Assembly: GCA_947501695.1 (NCBI GenBank)
Contig: CANMWO010000001.1
Span: forward strand, 1,116,001-1,180,000
Length of the DNA stretch: 64,000 nt
DNA from: an uncultured Sphingomonadaceae bacterium
Lineage (GTDB): Bacteria > Pseudomonadota > Alphaproteobacteria > Sphingomonadales > Sphingomonadaceae
Direction of reading: 5' to 3'
The stretch's first letter is position 1. Each line of letters starts with the position of its first letter. Below the pieces are notes generated by a model, which was given only the letters and a program-made list of their open reading frames with translations, ran no database searches and had not been told where the DNA came from. The position numbers and the translations under genes were made by a program. Below, piece by piece: positions 54,579 through 62,856 of this stretch.

Positions 54579-56114
54579 GTGAAGAAAAATGCACTATCCG
54601 TGACCAGAGAAGCTGACTTTTCAGCCTGGTATCAACAGCTCATTGCCGAAGCCGACTTGGCGGAAGAATCCGGAGTACGCGGCTGTATGGTCATGCGGCC
54701 GTGGGGCTATGGTATTTGGGAACGGGTGCAGTTTCTGATGGACCAGCGGATCAAGGCGTCGGGTCATGAGAACTGCTACTTCCCGCTCTTCATTCCGCTG
54801 AACTATTTTTCCAAAGAAGCTGAACATGTCGACGGTTTTGCCAAGGAAATGGCAGTTGTTACGCATCACCGGTTGATGAAAGATGATGCTGGCGGCCTTG
54901 TGGTCGATCCCGAAGCAAAACTGGAAGAACCGTTGGTCGTTCGGCCAACTTCCGAAACAGTTATTGGCACCTCATTTTCTAAATGGGTGCAAAGCTGGCG
55001 TGATTTGCCGGTGATGATCAACCAATGGGCCAATGTTGTGCGCTGGGAAATGCGTACGCGGATGTTCCTGCGCACCAGCGAGTTTCTTTGGCAAGAAGGG
55101 CATACGGCTCACGCAACCCGCGATGAGGCTATGGAAGAAACGCTCGATATTTTGGAATTATATCGCAGTTTCTCCGAAGATGTTTTGGCCATGCCTGTTG
55201 TGGCTGGTGAAAAACCGGAAAATGAGCGTTTCCCTGGTGCGGATGCGACCTACTCCATCGAAGCAATGATGCAGGATGGCAAAGCTCTGCAAGCCGGCAC
55301 GTCACATTTCTTGGGTCAAACTTTTTCCAAGGCTCAGAATATCCGTTATCAGGATAAAGAAGGGCAGTTTCAGTTCGCTTATACCACGAGCTGGGGCACT
55401 TCTACGCGATTGATCGGCGGCGTGATCATGACCCATGGCGACGATGACGGCCTGCGCGTACCGCCACTAATTGCACCTTATCAGGTCGTGATCATACCGA
55501 TGTTGCGCGACAAGCCGGAAGACGAAGAAGTATTGAACTTCTGCACCGCGCTGACCAAGCAGATTGCAGCGTTGCGGGCTTTTGATGAAACTGTTCGGGT
55601 CAAACTTGATAAAAGTGGAATGAAAGCATCCAATAAGCGCTGGGCCTGGGTCAAAAAGGGCGCGCCGCTCATATTGGAAATTGGTCCTCGCGATGTCGCG
55701 GAAGGCAATGTTTCTGCCCTTCGCCGCAATGCGCTTTACAAAGACAATGGGAAACTCGATTCCCAAATTCTTGCGAAAGACACTTTTGCCGCCCAAGTTC
55801 CTGCCTTGTTGGAGGAAATCCAAGCCAAATTGCATGGTGAAGCCAAGCAGCGATTGGATTCCAATATTACGCGCGGACTGACAGACTTTGCCGACGTTCA
55901 GAAATTCTACAAAGAAAATAAGAAATATCCCGGTTGGCTCGAAGTTCAGTGGTGTAGAGCCACGGGCGAGGAGCTGGACCAGATCGAAGACCGTTTGAAA
56001 AAACTAAAGCTGACGTTCCGCAACGTTCCGCAAGAAGCCGCTGCGGTTGATGGCAATTGCATATTTACTGGGAAACCAGCGGTAGAGCGGATTCTCATCG
56101 GCAAAGCTTATTAA
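54579..56114 (+). CDS. proS: Prolyl-tRNA synthetase, archaeal/eukaryotic type
   Basis: Charges tRNA-Pro. 511 residues starting at GTG. Class II motifs are those of the archaeal/eukaryotic-like form: RGCMVMRPWGYGIWE, GHENCYFPLFIP, EAEHVDGFAKE and RPTSETVIG; the insertion (editing) domain of the long bacterial form is absent and a C-terminal extension is present (ending VERILIGKAY). Such enzymes are known in part of the alphaproteobacteria and other bacteria. It overlaps rnr by one base. Confidence 0.94.
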   Translation: MKKNALSVTREADFSAWYQQLIAEADLAEESGVRGCMVMRPWGYGIWERVQFLMDQRIKASGHENCYFPLFIPLNYFSKEAEHVDGFAKEMAVVTHHRLMKDDAGGLVVDPEAKLEEPLVVRPTSETVIGTSFSKWVQSWRDLPVMINQWANVVRWEMRTRMFLRTSEFLWQEGHTAHATRDEAMEETLDILELYRSFSEDVLAMPVVAGEKPENERFPGADATYSIEAMMQDGKALQAGTSHFLGQTFSKAQNIRYQDKEGQFQFAYTTSWGTSTRLIGGVIMTHGDDDGLRVPPLIAPYQVVIIPMLRDKPEDEEVLNFCTALTKQIAALRAFDETVRVKLDKSGMKASNKRWAWVKKGAPLILEIGPRDVAEGNVSALRRNALYKDNGKLDSQILAKDTFAAQVPALLEEIQAKLHGEAKQRLDSNITRGLTDFADVQKFYKENKKYPGWLEVQWCRATGEELDQIEDRLKKLKLTFRNVPQEAAAVDGNCIFTGKPAVERILIGKAY

Positions 56115-58405
56115 TGGCCAAACCGTATAAAGCCCATAAGCCGAAACAGGTTCCTTCACGCGCACAGATATTGGAATTTATCCAAAAATCAGACCAACCC
56201 ACTGGCAAACGTGAAATCGCGAAAGCCTTTCAGTTGCGAGGGTCGGACAAGATAGCCCTAAAGGCTTTGCTAAAAGATATGGCCGATGAAGGCCTAATCG
56301 ACAGCACACCGGGGCGTGCTTTTCACAAAATGGGCGGTGTTCCAAAGGTTACAGTGCTCAAAATTGTTGAGATTGACGGCAATGAAGCGATCGGAATACC
56401 CGATCGCTGGGAAGCGGACGCGCCTGCACTGCGCCTCCGCATAAAAGAACGGGGTCGCCGTGCCGCTTTGGCTGTTGGGGACCGGATATTGGCGCGCACC
56501 GAAGAACGCGGGCAGGGCCATATTGCCTATATGATGAAGAAAATCGCCCAGAGCAGTGAAATGTTGCTGGGTGTTGTCGAGAAGGATGAGCGGGATCGGT
56601 TCTGGCTCAAACCAGTCGACCGGAAAATCAGGCGCAGTACAGCCATCTCCGATCTTGGTGAAGCCGAAGTCGGTAATTTGGTGCTCGCAGAACCGGTTGG
56701 TCGCGGCACGCAAATTAAGGCGCAGGTAAAAGAGGTCCTCGGCGATCCTTTTGCCCCAAAATCGTTCAGCCTTATAGCCATTCACAAGTTTGAAATTCCG
56801 TTAGAATTTCCATCTGATGTTGTATCCGAAGCAGAGCAGGCGACAAAACTAAAGCTCAGCACGCAGGACCGAGAAGATCTTACCGATTTACCGATTGTTG
56901 CAATTGATCCTGCCGATGCCCGCGATCATGATGATGCTATTTGGGCAGCTCCGGATGATGATGCAGATAATGCCGGCGGTTTCAAAGCCATAATCGCGAT
57001 TGCCGATGTGTCTTTCTATGTGCGCAGCGGCAGCAAACTCGACCGTGAAGCTTACAAACGCGGCAATAGCGTCTATTTCCCGGATCGGGTGGTGCCGATG
57101 CTGCCTGAAGCGCTGTCTACGGATGTTTGTTCACTCAAACAGGATGTCGACCGTGCAGCACTGGCTTGCCATCTGAAAATTGATGCAAACGGCAAAGTTG
57201 TTTCCTCGCGCTTCACTCGCGCGATTGTTCGTCTTACCGGCAATATCGCATATGAGGACGCACAGGCGGCGATAAATGGTGACCTGGACCACCCGATGAA
57301 ACTATCGGCTCTGGAGCCTCTTTGGGCTTGCTGGAAACTGCTTGCAAAGGCCCGTGATGGCCGAGAGCCGCTAAACCTTGATTTGCCTGAAAAGCGGGTT
57401 GTTTTGGATGATCAGGGACGAATTGCTGAAATCGCAGTGCGGGAACGGCTTGATGCGCATCGACTAGTCGAAGATTACATGATTGCAGCTAATGTCGCAG
57501 CAGCAAAAATGCTCGAGTCCAAGAAATCACCGCTAATTTATCGCGTCCATGAAACGCCTTCTCGCGAAAAGCTGATTGCGCTGAAAGACTATTTGAAGAG
57601 CTTTGACGTTAGTTTTGCCATGGGGCAGGTGATCAAGCCTTCAGTGTTCAACCGTCTGATCGAACAAGTTGGCGAAGCGGAAATTTTGCCGCTGGTCATG
57701 GAGCAGATATTGCGCAGCCAGACACAGGCTTATTACGGTGCCACCAATATGGGTCACTTTGGTCTGTCGCTTGGCAGCTACGCCCATTTTACCAGCCCGA
57801 TCCGTCGTTATGCTGATCTTATCGTCCATCGGGCTCTGGTTAGTGGCTGCAAACTCGAACAGCCTCAGCCAGAGAATGACAATATTCCGGCGCTAAGCGG
57901 ACTGAGCAAAGATATGGCCGACAAGCTCGACATGATTTCTGAGAAAATCAGTCAGTTGGAGCGTCGCGCCATGAAGGCCGAGTGGGAAACAGTGGATCGT
58001 TACATCTCTGCCCATTTGTCTGATCAAGTGGGTCAGGTGCTAAGATGCCGGATTACCGGTGTTCAGAATTTCGGGTTTTTCGCAACGGTCGAAGAATTGG
58101 GCGGAGATGGTCTTGTCCCCGTGCGTACTTTGGGCACCGAGCGGTTTGACTATGATGAGCAGAAGCAGCAACTTGAAGGCATGGATAGCGGTATCGTCTA
58201 TAATATCGGTCAGAAACTGGATTTGCGTTTAGTAGAAGCTAATGCAGCGACCGGAAGCCTGCTCTTTGAATTGGCCGAGGGCGCTAACCATATGACCGGG
58301 CGCTACGAACCGCGCCGCAATGGCAAGGGGCCAGGCGGAAAAGCAAAGACGCATCGTAAAGGAAAACGCGGTCGTCCGGCTAATATTAAACATCGCGGCC
58401 GATAG
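56114..58405 (+). CDS. rnr: Ribonuclease R
   Basis: Processive 3'-5' exoribonuclease that degrades structured RNA. 763 residues from the ATG at 56114 (TAATG overlap with proS). Order: N-terminal winged-helix and cold-shock-like domains, RNB domain with the metal-binding aspartates in DPADARDHDDAIW, a C-terminal S1 domain (RCRITGVQNFGFFATV), and a basic tail rich in Lys, Arg and Gly. Length and tail separate it from RNase II. Confidence 0.96.
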   Translation: MAKPYKAHKPKQVPSRAQILEFIQKSDQPTGKREIAKAFQLRGSDKIALKALLKDMADEGLIDSTPGRAFHKMGGVPKVTVLKIVEIDGNEAIGIPDRWEADAPALRLRIKERGRRAALAVGDRILARTEERGQGHIAYMMKKIAQSSEMLLGVVEKDERDRFWLKPVDRKIRRSTAISDLGEAEVGNLVLAEPVGRGTQIKAQVKEVLGDPFAPKSFSLIAIHKFEIPLEFPSDVVSEAEQATKLKLSTQDREDLTDLPIVAIDPADARDHDDAIWAAPDDDADNAGGFKAIIAIADVSFYVRSGSKLDREAYKRGNSVYFPDRVVPMLPEALSTDVCSLKQDVDRAALACHLKIDANGKVVSSRFTRAIVRLTGNIAYEDAQAAINGDLDHPMKLSALEPLWACWKLLAKARDGREPLNLDLPEKRVVLDDQGRIAEIAVRERLDAHRLVEDYMIAANVAAAKMLESKKSPLIYRVHETPSREKLIALKDYLKSFDVSFAMGQVIKPSVFNRLIEQVGEAEILPLVMEQILRSQTQAYYGATNMGHFGLSLGSYAHFTSPIRRYADLIVHRALVSGCKLEQPQPENDNIPALSGLSKDMADKLDMISEKISQLERRAMKAEWETVDRYISAHLSDQVGQVLRCRITGVQNFGFFATVEELGGDGLVPVRTLGTERFDYDEQKQQLEGMDSGIVYNIGQKLDLRLVEANAATGSLLFELAEGANHMTGRYEPRRNGKGPGGKAKTHRKGKRGRPANIKHRGR

Positions 58406-58476
58406 TTATTCTTAATTGTAACCAGAACGACGTTGGGTTTGAATAGGGTATATCCAAACCACAAAGGAACTCTTCC

Positions 58477-58998
58477 ATGTCCAAGCTTATACCCACGCAA
58501 ACTGTTCCCGACTTTACCGTAGCCATGACCGATGGCGGCCAATTTCAACTCAGCCAACGCGCGGGTGATAATTTCACTTTACTATTATTCTATCGCGGAT
58601 TGCATTGCCCGATCTGCAAAGGACAATTGCGCGACCTTCAGAGCAAATTGGGCGATTTTGCGGAACGCGGCGTTACCGCGGTAGCAATCAGCATGGATGA
58701 TCAAGACCGTGCTCAAAAATCTGCTGCAGACTGGGGCATTGACGAACTCATGCTCGGCTATGGGCTGAGCGAAGCAGCGGCACGGGAACTGGGTCTCTAT
58801 ATTTCCGCTGGCCGTCCTGACAGCCCGGAACCTGCGATATTTTCAGAACCGGCACTCTTTCTAGTGCGTCCTGATCAAACACTCTATTTCGTGAGCGTCC
58901 AAAGCATGCCGTTCACACGGCCGCCGCTGGATCAACTAATGATGGGCATCGACTATGCGTTGGCCAATGACTATCCGGCGCGCGGTGAGCTAGGCTAA
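58477..58998 (+). CDS. Peroxiredoxin-like family protein (AhpC/TSA fold)
   Basis: 173 residues, thioredoxin fold with the redox motif CPIC at about residues 46-49 (GLHCPICKGQL), preceded by FYRG. The CxxC pair is closer to thioredoxin-like or 'peroxiredoxin-like' proteins than to classical 2-Cys peroxiredoxins. Probably cytosolic; no signal peptide. It ends three bases before the convergent universal stress protein gene. Confidence 0.85.
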   Translation: MSKLIPTQTVPDFTVAMTDGGQFQLSQRAGDNFTLLLFYRGLHCPICKGQLRDLQSKLGDFAERGVTAVAISMDDQDRAQKSAADWGIDELMLGYGLSEAAARELGLYISAGRPDSPEPAIFSEPALFLVRPDQTLYFVSVQSMPFTRPPLDQLMMGIDYALANDYPARGELG

Positions 58999-59001
58999 GT
59001 G

Positions 59002-59457
59002 CTAACTTAACCGATCAATCTCTTCCTTGCTCAGTGATCCAGGTACAACCATCACCGGGCAGGGAAGGCTGCCCGCCTCTGTAGCCGCGAAATGCGTGAC
59101 CAAGGGGCCGGGAACGCCATGGGCTGCTGCGCCTAGAACCAGAGCGGCCAGGCCGTCGATCTCGTCCATCATTTTGCGAATACCCTTGGGGCCTTTGCCT
59201 TCTTTGACCGTGATCGATGGGCGGATGCCAGTTTCTTCAAACAGGTTGCCAGCTGCACTGGACACTAGCGCCTCGGCGCGGTTCTTTGCTTCTTCTTCAA
59301 GCGTAGCTTGAACGCCGCCCCAAGCAACAAAGCCTTCGCTCGCAACCAAGGCGAGAATATGCAACGCGCCGTTTGTCTTCATGGCACGGCGCGAAGCAAA
59401 GCGCAGCGCAATGCTAGCTTCCTCAGTTTCGTCAATAACTACCAGGTAAGTACGCAT
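59002..59457 (-). CDS. Universal stress protein (UspA family)
   Basis: About 151 residues from the ATG at 59457 (MRTYLVVIDETEEAS); a frame open to 59529 adds a stretch with no Usp character. The C-terminal part ends in the LPCPVMVVPG strand typical of UspA domains, but the ATP-binding glycine pattern is only partly kept. Its role in stress endurance is by family only. It is divergent from pdhC. Confidence 0.88.
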   Translation of the reverse strand: MRTYLVVIDETEEASIALRFASRRAMKTNGALHILALVASEGFVAWGGVQATLEEEAKNRAEALVSSAAGNLFEETGIRPSITVKEGKGPKGIRKMMDEIDGLAALVLGAAAHGVPGPLVTHFAATEAGSLPCPVMVVPGSLSKEEIDRLS

Positions 59458-59606
59458 CAATAATCCCCAATCGTCTGCGTAAATTTCACTATTAAAACCA
59501 TGCTTGCGATAAAAGCCTGTGATATGCAAGATTTACACTGCTTGCGCTTTGCTGTCATTTGCGCATAAACGCTTCAACATTGATATAGAATAAGGGTTTT
59601 CTCTCC

Positions 59607-60911
59607 ATGCCGATCAACCTTCAAATGCCCGCTTTGTCTCCGACAATGGAAGAGGGGACTTTGGCCAAATGGCTTGTCAAAGAGGGGGATGATGTCGCTT
59701 CGGGAGACTTACTAGCGGAGATTGAGACCGACAAGGCAACGATGGAATTTGAAGCGGTGGATGAAGGCACAATCGCCAAAATCATGGTCGCCGAAGGTAC
59801 CGAAAATGTCAAAGTCGGTGAGGTGATCGCGATTTTGGCTGAAGAGGGTGAAGATGTTTCGGCGGCTTCCAAAGGAAGTGCAAGCGTTCCGACAAAAGTA
59901 AAACCGGAACCAACTGCAGAGAAACCTGCAGAAAAGCCGGTAGAGAAGGCAGCGCCCACCAAGGCAGCGGCAGAAGCGCCTAAGGCTGCCCCACCTGCTT
60001 CAGATGGAAATCGTATCAAGGTCAGCCCGCTGGCCCGACGTCTGGCGGAGCAAAAAGGCGTTGATCTGGGCGGCGTGAGCGGTTCTGGCCCCGGTGGACG
60101 GATCATCAAAGCCGATATTGATGCAGCGGAAGGCGGAACGACCAAGGCGGCAACAGCCCCCGCAGTTGCACCGCAAGCCGCTCCAGCTCCGGCGCCATCA
60201 CCGGCGGCGAATGATTTCGATATTCCGCATACAACGGAAAAGCTGTCCGGCATGCGCAAGACCATCGCGCGCCGCCTGACCGAGGCAAAGCAAACCATAC
60301 CGCATATCTATCTCACCGTGGATATCCAGCTCGACAAACTGCTCAAGCTGCGCAGTGAATTGAACGCCACGCTCGAACCGCGCGGCGTGAAGCTGTCGGT
60401 CAATGATTTGCTGATCAAAGCACAAGCGGTTTCGTTGATGCAGGTGCCGAAATGCAATGTCTCGATTGACGGCGATCAACTGAAGACATTTGAACGCGCC
60501 GATATCTCGGTCGCGGTCAGCATTCCCGGCGGCCTGATCACGCCGATTATTACCAGCGCCGATACCAAGTCGCTTAGCACCATCTCCGCCGAGATGAAGG
60601 ATCTCGCTGGCCGCGCCAAGGACGGCAAGCTCAAGATGCACGAATATCAAGGCGGCACGGCCAGCATTTCCAATATGGGCATGTTTGGCATCAAGAATTT
60701 CGACGCGGTGATCAACCCGCCGCAAGCGATGATCATGGCGATTGGGGCAGGGCAGAAACGCCCGCATGTGATTGATGACAGCCTACAAATCGCAACGATC
60801 ATGAGTGCGACCGGCAGTTTCGACCATCGCGCCATTGACGGGGCGGATGGCGCGCAATTGATGCAGGTGTTTAAAGAGCTGGTGGAGAACCCGTTGGGGA
60901 TGTTGGCTTGA
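59607..60911 (+). CDS. pdhC: Pyruvate dehydrogenase E2: dihydrolipoamide acetyltransferase
   Basis: 434 residues in the expected order: one lipoyl domain with the lipoylated lysine K43 ([10 protein letters not shown]), an Ala/Pro/Lys-rich linker, the E1/E3-binding domain ([15 protein letters not shown], near 139-153), a second Ala/Pro linker, and the acyltransferase domain with the catalytic histidine in [12 protein letters not shown]. The E1 genes are not in this window. Only one lipoyl domain is present, as is usual in alphaproteobacteria. Translation couples to a small membrane protein and then lpd. Confidence 0.95.
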   Translation: MPINLQMPALSPTMEEGTLAKWLVKEGDDVASGDLLAEIETDKATMEFEAVDEGTIAKIMVAEGTENVKVGEVIAILAEEGEDVSAASKGSASVPTKVKPEPTAEKPAEKPVEKAAPTKAAAEAPKAAPPASDGNRIKVSPLARRLAEQKGVDLGGVSGSGPGGRIIKADIDAAEGGTTKAATAPAVAPQAAPAPAPSPAANDFDIPHTTEKLSGMRKTIARRLTEAKQTIPHIYLTVDIQLDKLLKLRSELNATLEPRGVKLSVNDLLIKAQAVSLMQVPKCNVSIDGDQLKTFERADISVAVSIPGGLITPIITSADTKSLSTISAEMKDLAGRAKDGKLKMHEYQGGTASISNMGMFGIKNFDAVINPPQAMIMAIGAGQKRPHVIDDSLQIATIMSATGSFDHRAIDGADGAQLMQVFKELVENPLGMLA

Positions 60912-61345
60912 TTGCATTTTTTCGACGGCTAGCAATAACTATTGGTGAGATTATGCTGAGCTGGGCCATGGTTACAATGTTGTGGTACGCGGTTAGCGCT
61001 CTTGCGAAAGGTGACACTTTTGAAAATGCTATCGTTGGTGCGTTCTGGGGGGCGGTTTGGTTTGGATTGTTGATAGTGCCTGTACTGCTTACCCTTTCTA
61101 TCCCAATCTCTTTCGTGACAGACGTGAGTCGTAAGCCAGCAGTCAGATTTTGCTCCTATGGATTTATCATATTCTCGAGCTTTGCGTTCTTACTTATGGC
61201 AATTGAAGCCGAGAAACACTCATATGACAAGCCGATATATAACACATTTGCGTATGTCGGGTTTCTTTGGACAGCACTAGACTTGTTCATTGTGCCAATA
61301 TTCAGAGACATATTTCGGAAACAAATAATCACAGGAAAGACATGA
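60908..61345 (+). CDS. Four-span membrane protein of unknown function, between pdhC and lpd
   Basis: 145 residues. The frame starts with a TTG that overlaps the pdhC stop by four bases and ends with four bases overlapping the lpd ATG. Four hydrophobic segments are visible, beginning around residues 12, 41, 85 and 112. The base composition is clearly more AT-rich than that of pdhC and lpd, both strongly GC-biased at third positions. No family recognised. It may be a recent insertion into the pdhC-lpd unit that preserved coupling. Confidence 0.65.
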   Translation: MIAFFRRLAITIGEIMLSWAMVTMLWYAVSALAKGDTFENAIVGAFWGAVWFGLLIVPVLLTLSIPISFVTDVSRKPAVRFCSYGFIIFSSFAFLLMAIEAEKHSYDKPIYNTFAYVGFLWTALDLFIVPIFRDIFRKQIITGKT

Positions 61346-62742
61346 CTGAAAAACCCTACGACCTCATCATCCTCGGCTCCGGCCCCGGCGGCTATGTCGC
61401 GGCTATCCGCGCGTCCCAACTCGGCCTGAAAACCGCCATCGTGGAACGCGAAAATTTGGGCGGTATCTGCCTCAACTGGGGTTGCATACCGACCAAGGCG
61501 TTGCTGCGCTCGGCGGAAGTGTTTCACAATATGAAACATGCGGCGGATTATGGTCTGGCGGCAGAGAATATCAGCGCTGATCTCGATGCGGTGGTCAAGC
61601 GCTCCCGCGGGGTGGCGAGCCAGCTTAACAAGGGCGTTACAGGCCTGATGAAGAAGAATAAGATCGACGTCATCATGGGCGACGGCAAGATTGTGGAAAA
61701 GGGCAAGGTCTTGGTCAAGACCGACAAGGGCGACGAAGAACTCACCGCCAAGAATATCATCATCGCCACCGGTGCTCGCGCCCGTGATCTGCCTTTCGCC
61801 AAGGCCGATGGCAAGCGCATCTGGACCTATCGCCACGCCATGACGCCGCCGGAAATGCCCAAGAAACTGCTGGTAATCGGCTCCGGCGCGATCGGGATCG
61901 AGTTTGCCAGCTTCTATAACGACATGGGCGCGGACGTGACCGTGGTCGAGATGATGGATCGCGTCGTTCCGGTAGAAGATGAGGAAATCTCGAAATTCCT
62001 CGAAAAGTCGCTGAAGAAGCAGGGCATGACCATCATGACCGGCGCTGGCGTCAAGAGCATCGAGACTTCAGCCAAGGGCGTCAAGGCGGAGATTGAAGAC
62101 AGCAAGGGCAAGAAAGCCAGCCATGACTTCAGCCATGTCATTGTCGCCGTGGGCATCCAGCCAAATGTCGAAACGGTCGGTCTGGACGAGCTTGGCATCG
62201 AACCGGACGAGCGCTTCCATATCAAGACGGACGCGATGTGCCGAACCAATGTCGAAGGCATATATGCCATTGGTGACGTCACCGGCGGACCGTGGCTCGC
62301 GCACAAAGCCAGTCATGAAGGCGTTATCGCGGTCGAAGCGATAGCGGGCGGCCATCCGCACGCCATGGATGTGAACAACATCCCTGGCTGTACCTATTGC
62401 CACCCACAGATTGCGAGCGTTGGCTTGACCGAGGCTAAGGCCAAGGCGGCGGGTCATGACGTCAAGGTCGGGAACTTCCCATTCATTGGCAACGGCAAAG
62501 CCATTGCGCTGGGCGAGACAGAAGGCTTTATCAAGACGGTGTTTGACGCAAAAACCGGAGAATTGCTGGGCGCACATATGATTGGTGCGGAAGTCACCGA
62601 GCTGATCCAAGGCTATACGGTTGGCAAGACGCTGGAGACGACCGAAGCGGAATTGATGAACACCGTCTTCCCGCATCCGACGTTGAGCGAGATGATGCAT
62701 GAAAGCGTGTTAGACGCATATGAGCGGGTTCTGCATATGTGA
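61342..62742 (+). CDS. lpdA: Dihydrolipoyl dehydrogenase (E3)
   Basis: Reoxidises the lipoyl group of the 2-oxoacid dehydrogenase complexes and yields NADH. About 466 residues from the ATG at 61342: FAD motif ILGSGPGGYVAA, redox cysteines C43 and C48 (GGICLNWGCIPTK), NAD fold (VIGSGAIGIEFA), and the C-terminal VFPHPTLSEMMHE with the catalytic histidine. The frame upstream of 61342 belongs to the shadow of the small membrane protein. Confidence 0.96.
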   Translation: MTEKPYDLIILGSGPGGYVAAIRASQLGLKTAIVERENLGGICLNWGCIPTKALLRSAEVFHNMKHAADYGLAAENISADLDAVVKRSRGVASQLNKGVTGLMKKNKIDVIMGDGKIVEKGKVLVKTDKGDEELTAKNIIIATGARARDLPFAKADGKRIWTYRHAMTPPEMPKKLLVIGSGAIGIEFASFYNDMGADVTVVEMMDRVVPVEDEEISKFLEKSLKKQGMTIMTGAGVKSIETSAKGVKAEIEDSKGKKASHDFSHVIVAVGIQPNVETVGLDELGIEPDERFHIKTDAMCRTNVEGIYAIGDVTGGPWLAHKASHEGVIAVEAIAGGHPHAMDVNNIPGCTYCHPQIASVGLTEAKAKAAGHDVKVGNFPFIGNGKAIALGETEGFIKTVFDAKTGELLGAHMIGAEVTELIQGYTVGKTLETTEAELMNTVFPHPTLSEMMHESVLDAYERVLHM

Positions 62743-62760
62743 GTGGCTTAGGTGCTTGTG

Positions 62761-62841
62761 CCCCTGCGTAGGCAGGGGCTCATCTCCGAACGTTGTGTCT
62801 TTATTATAGGGTGGGAGATGGACTCCTGCCTGCGCAGGAGT
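62761..62841. repeat. Sphingomonad-type intergenic repeat with nested hairpins
   Basis: Three perfect stems share one unit: CCCCTGC/GCAGGGG at 62761-62778, CATCTCC (62781-62787) with GGAGATG (62814-62820), and ACTCCTGC/GCAGGAGT at 62822-62841. Elements with CTCATCTCC and CCTGCGCAGG in this arrangement are frequent between genes of sphingomonads. It fills the gap between lpdA and the amidohydrolase and may act as a terminator. Confidence 0.6.
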
Positions 62842-62856
62842 ACGAGGGGAATTTCT

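Noticed and set aside
59621-60298. 225-codon minus-strand frame opposite pdhC
   Set aside because: Product is a low-complexity Ala/Ser/Gly/Pro stretch mirroring the linker repeats of pdhC; a shadow.
61156-61836. 226-codon minus-strand frame opposite the small membrane protein and lpdA
   Set aside because: Overlaps two coupled genes on the other strand and has no recognisable domain.
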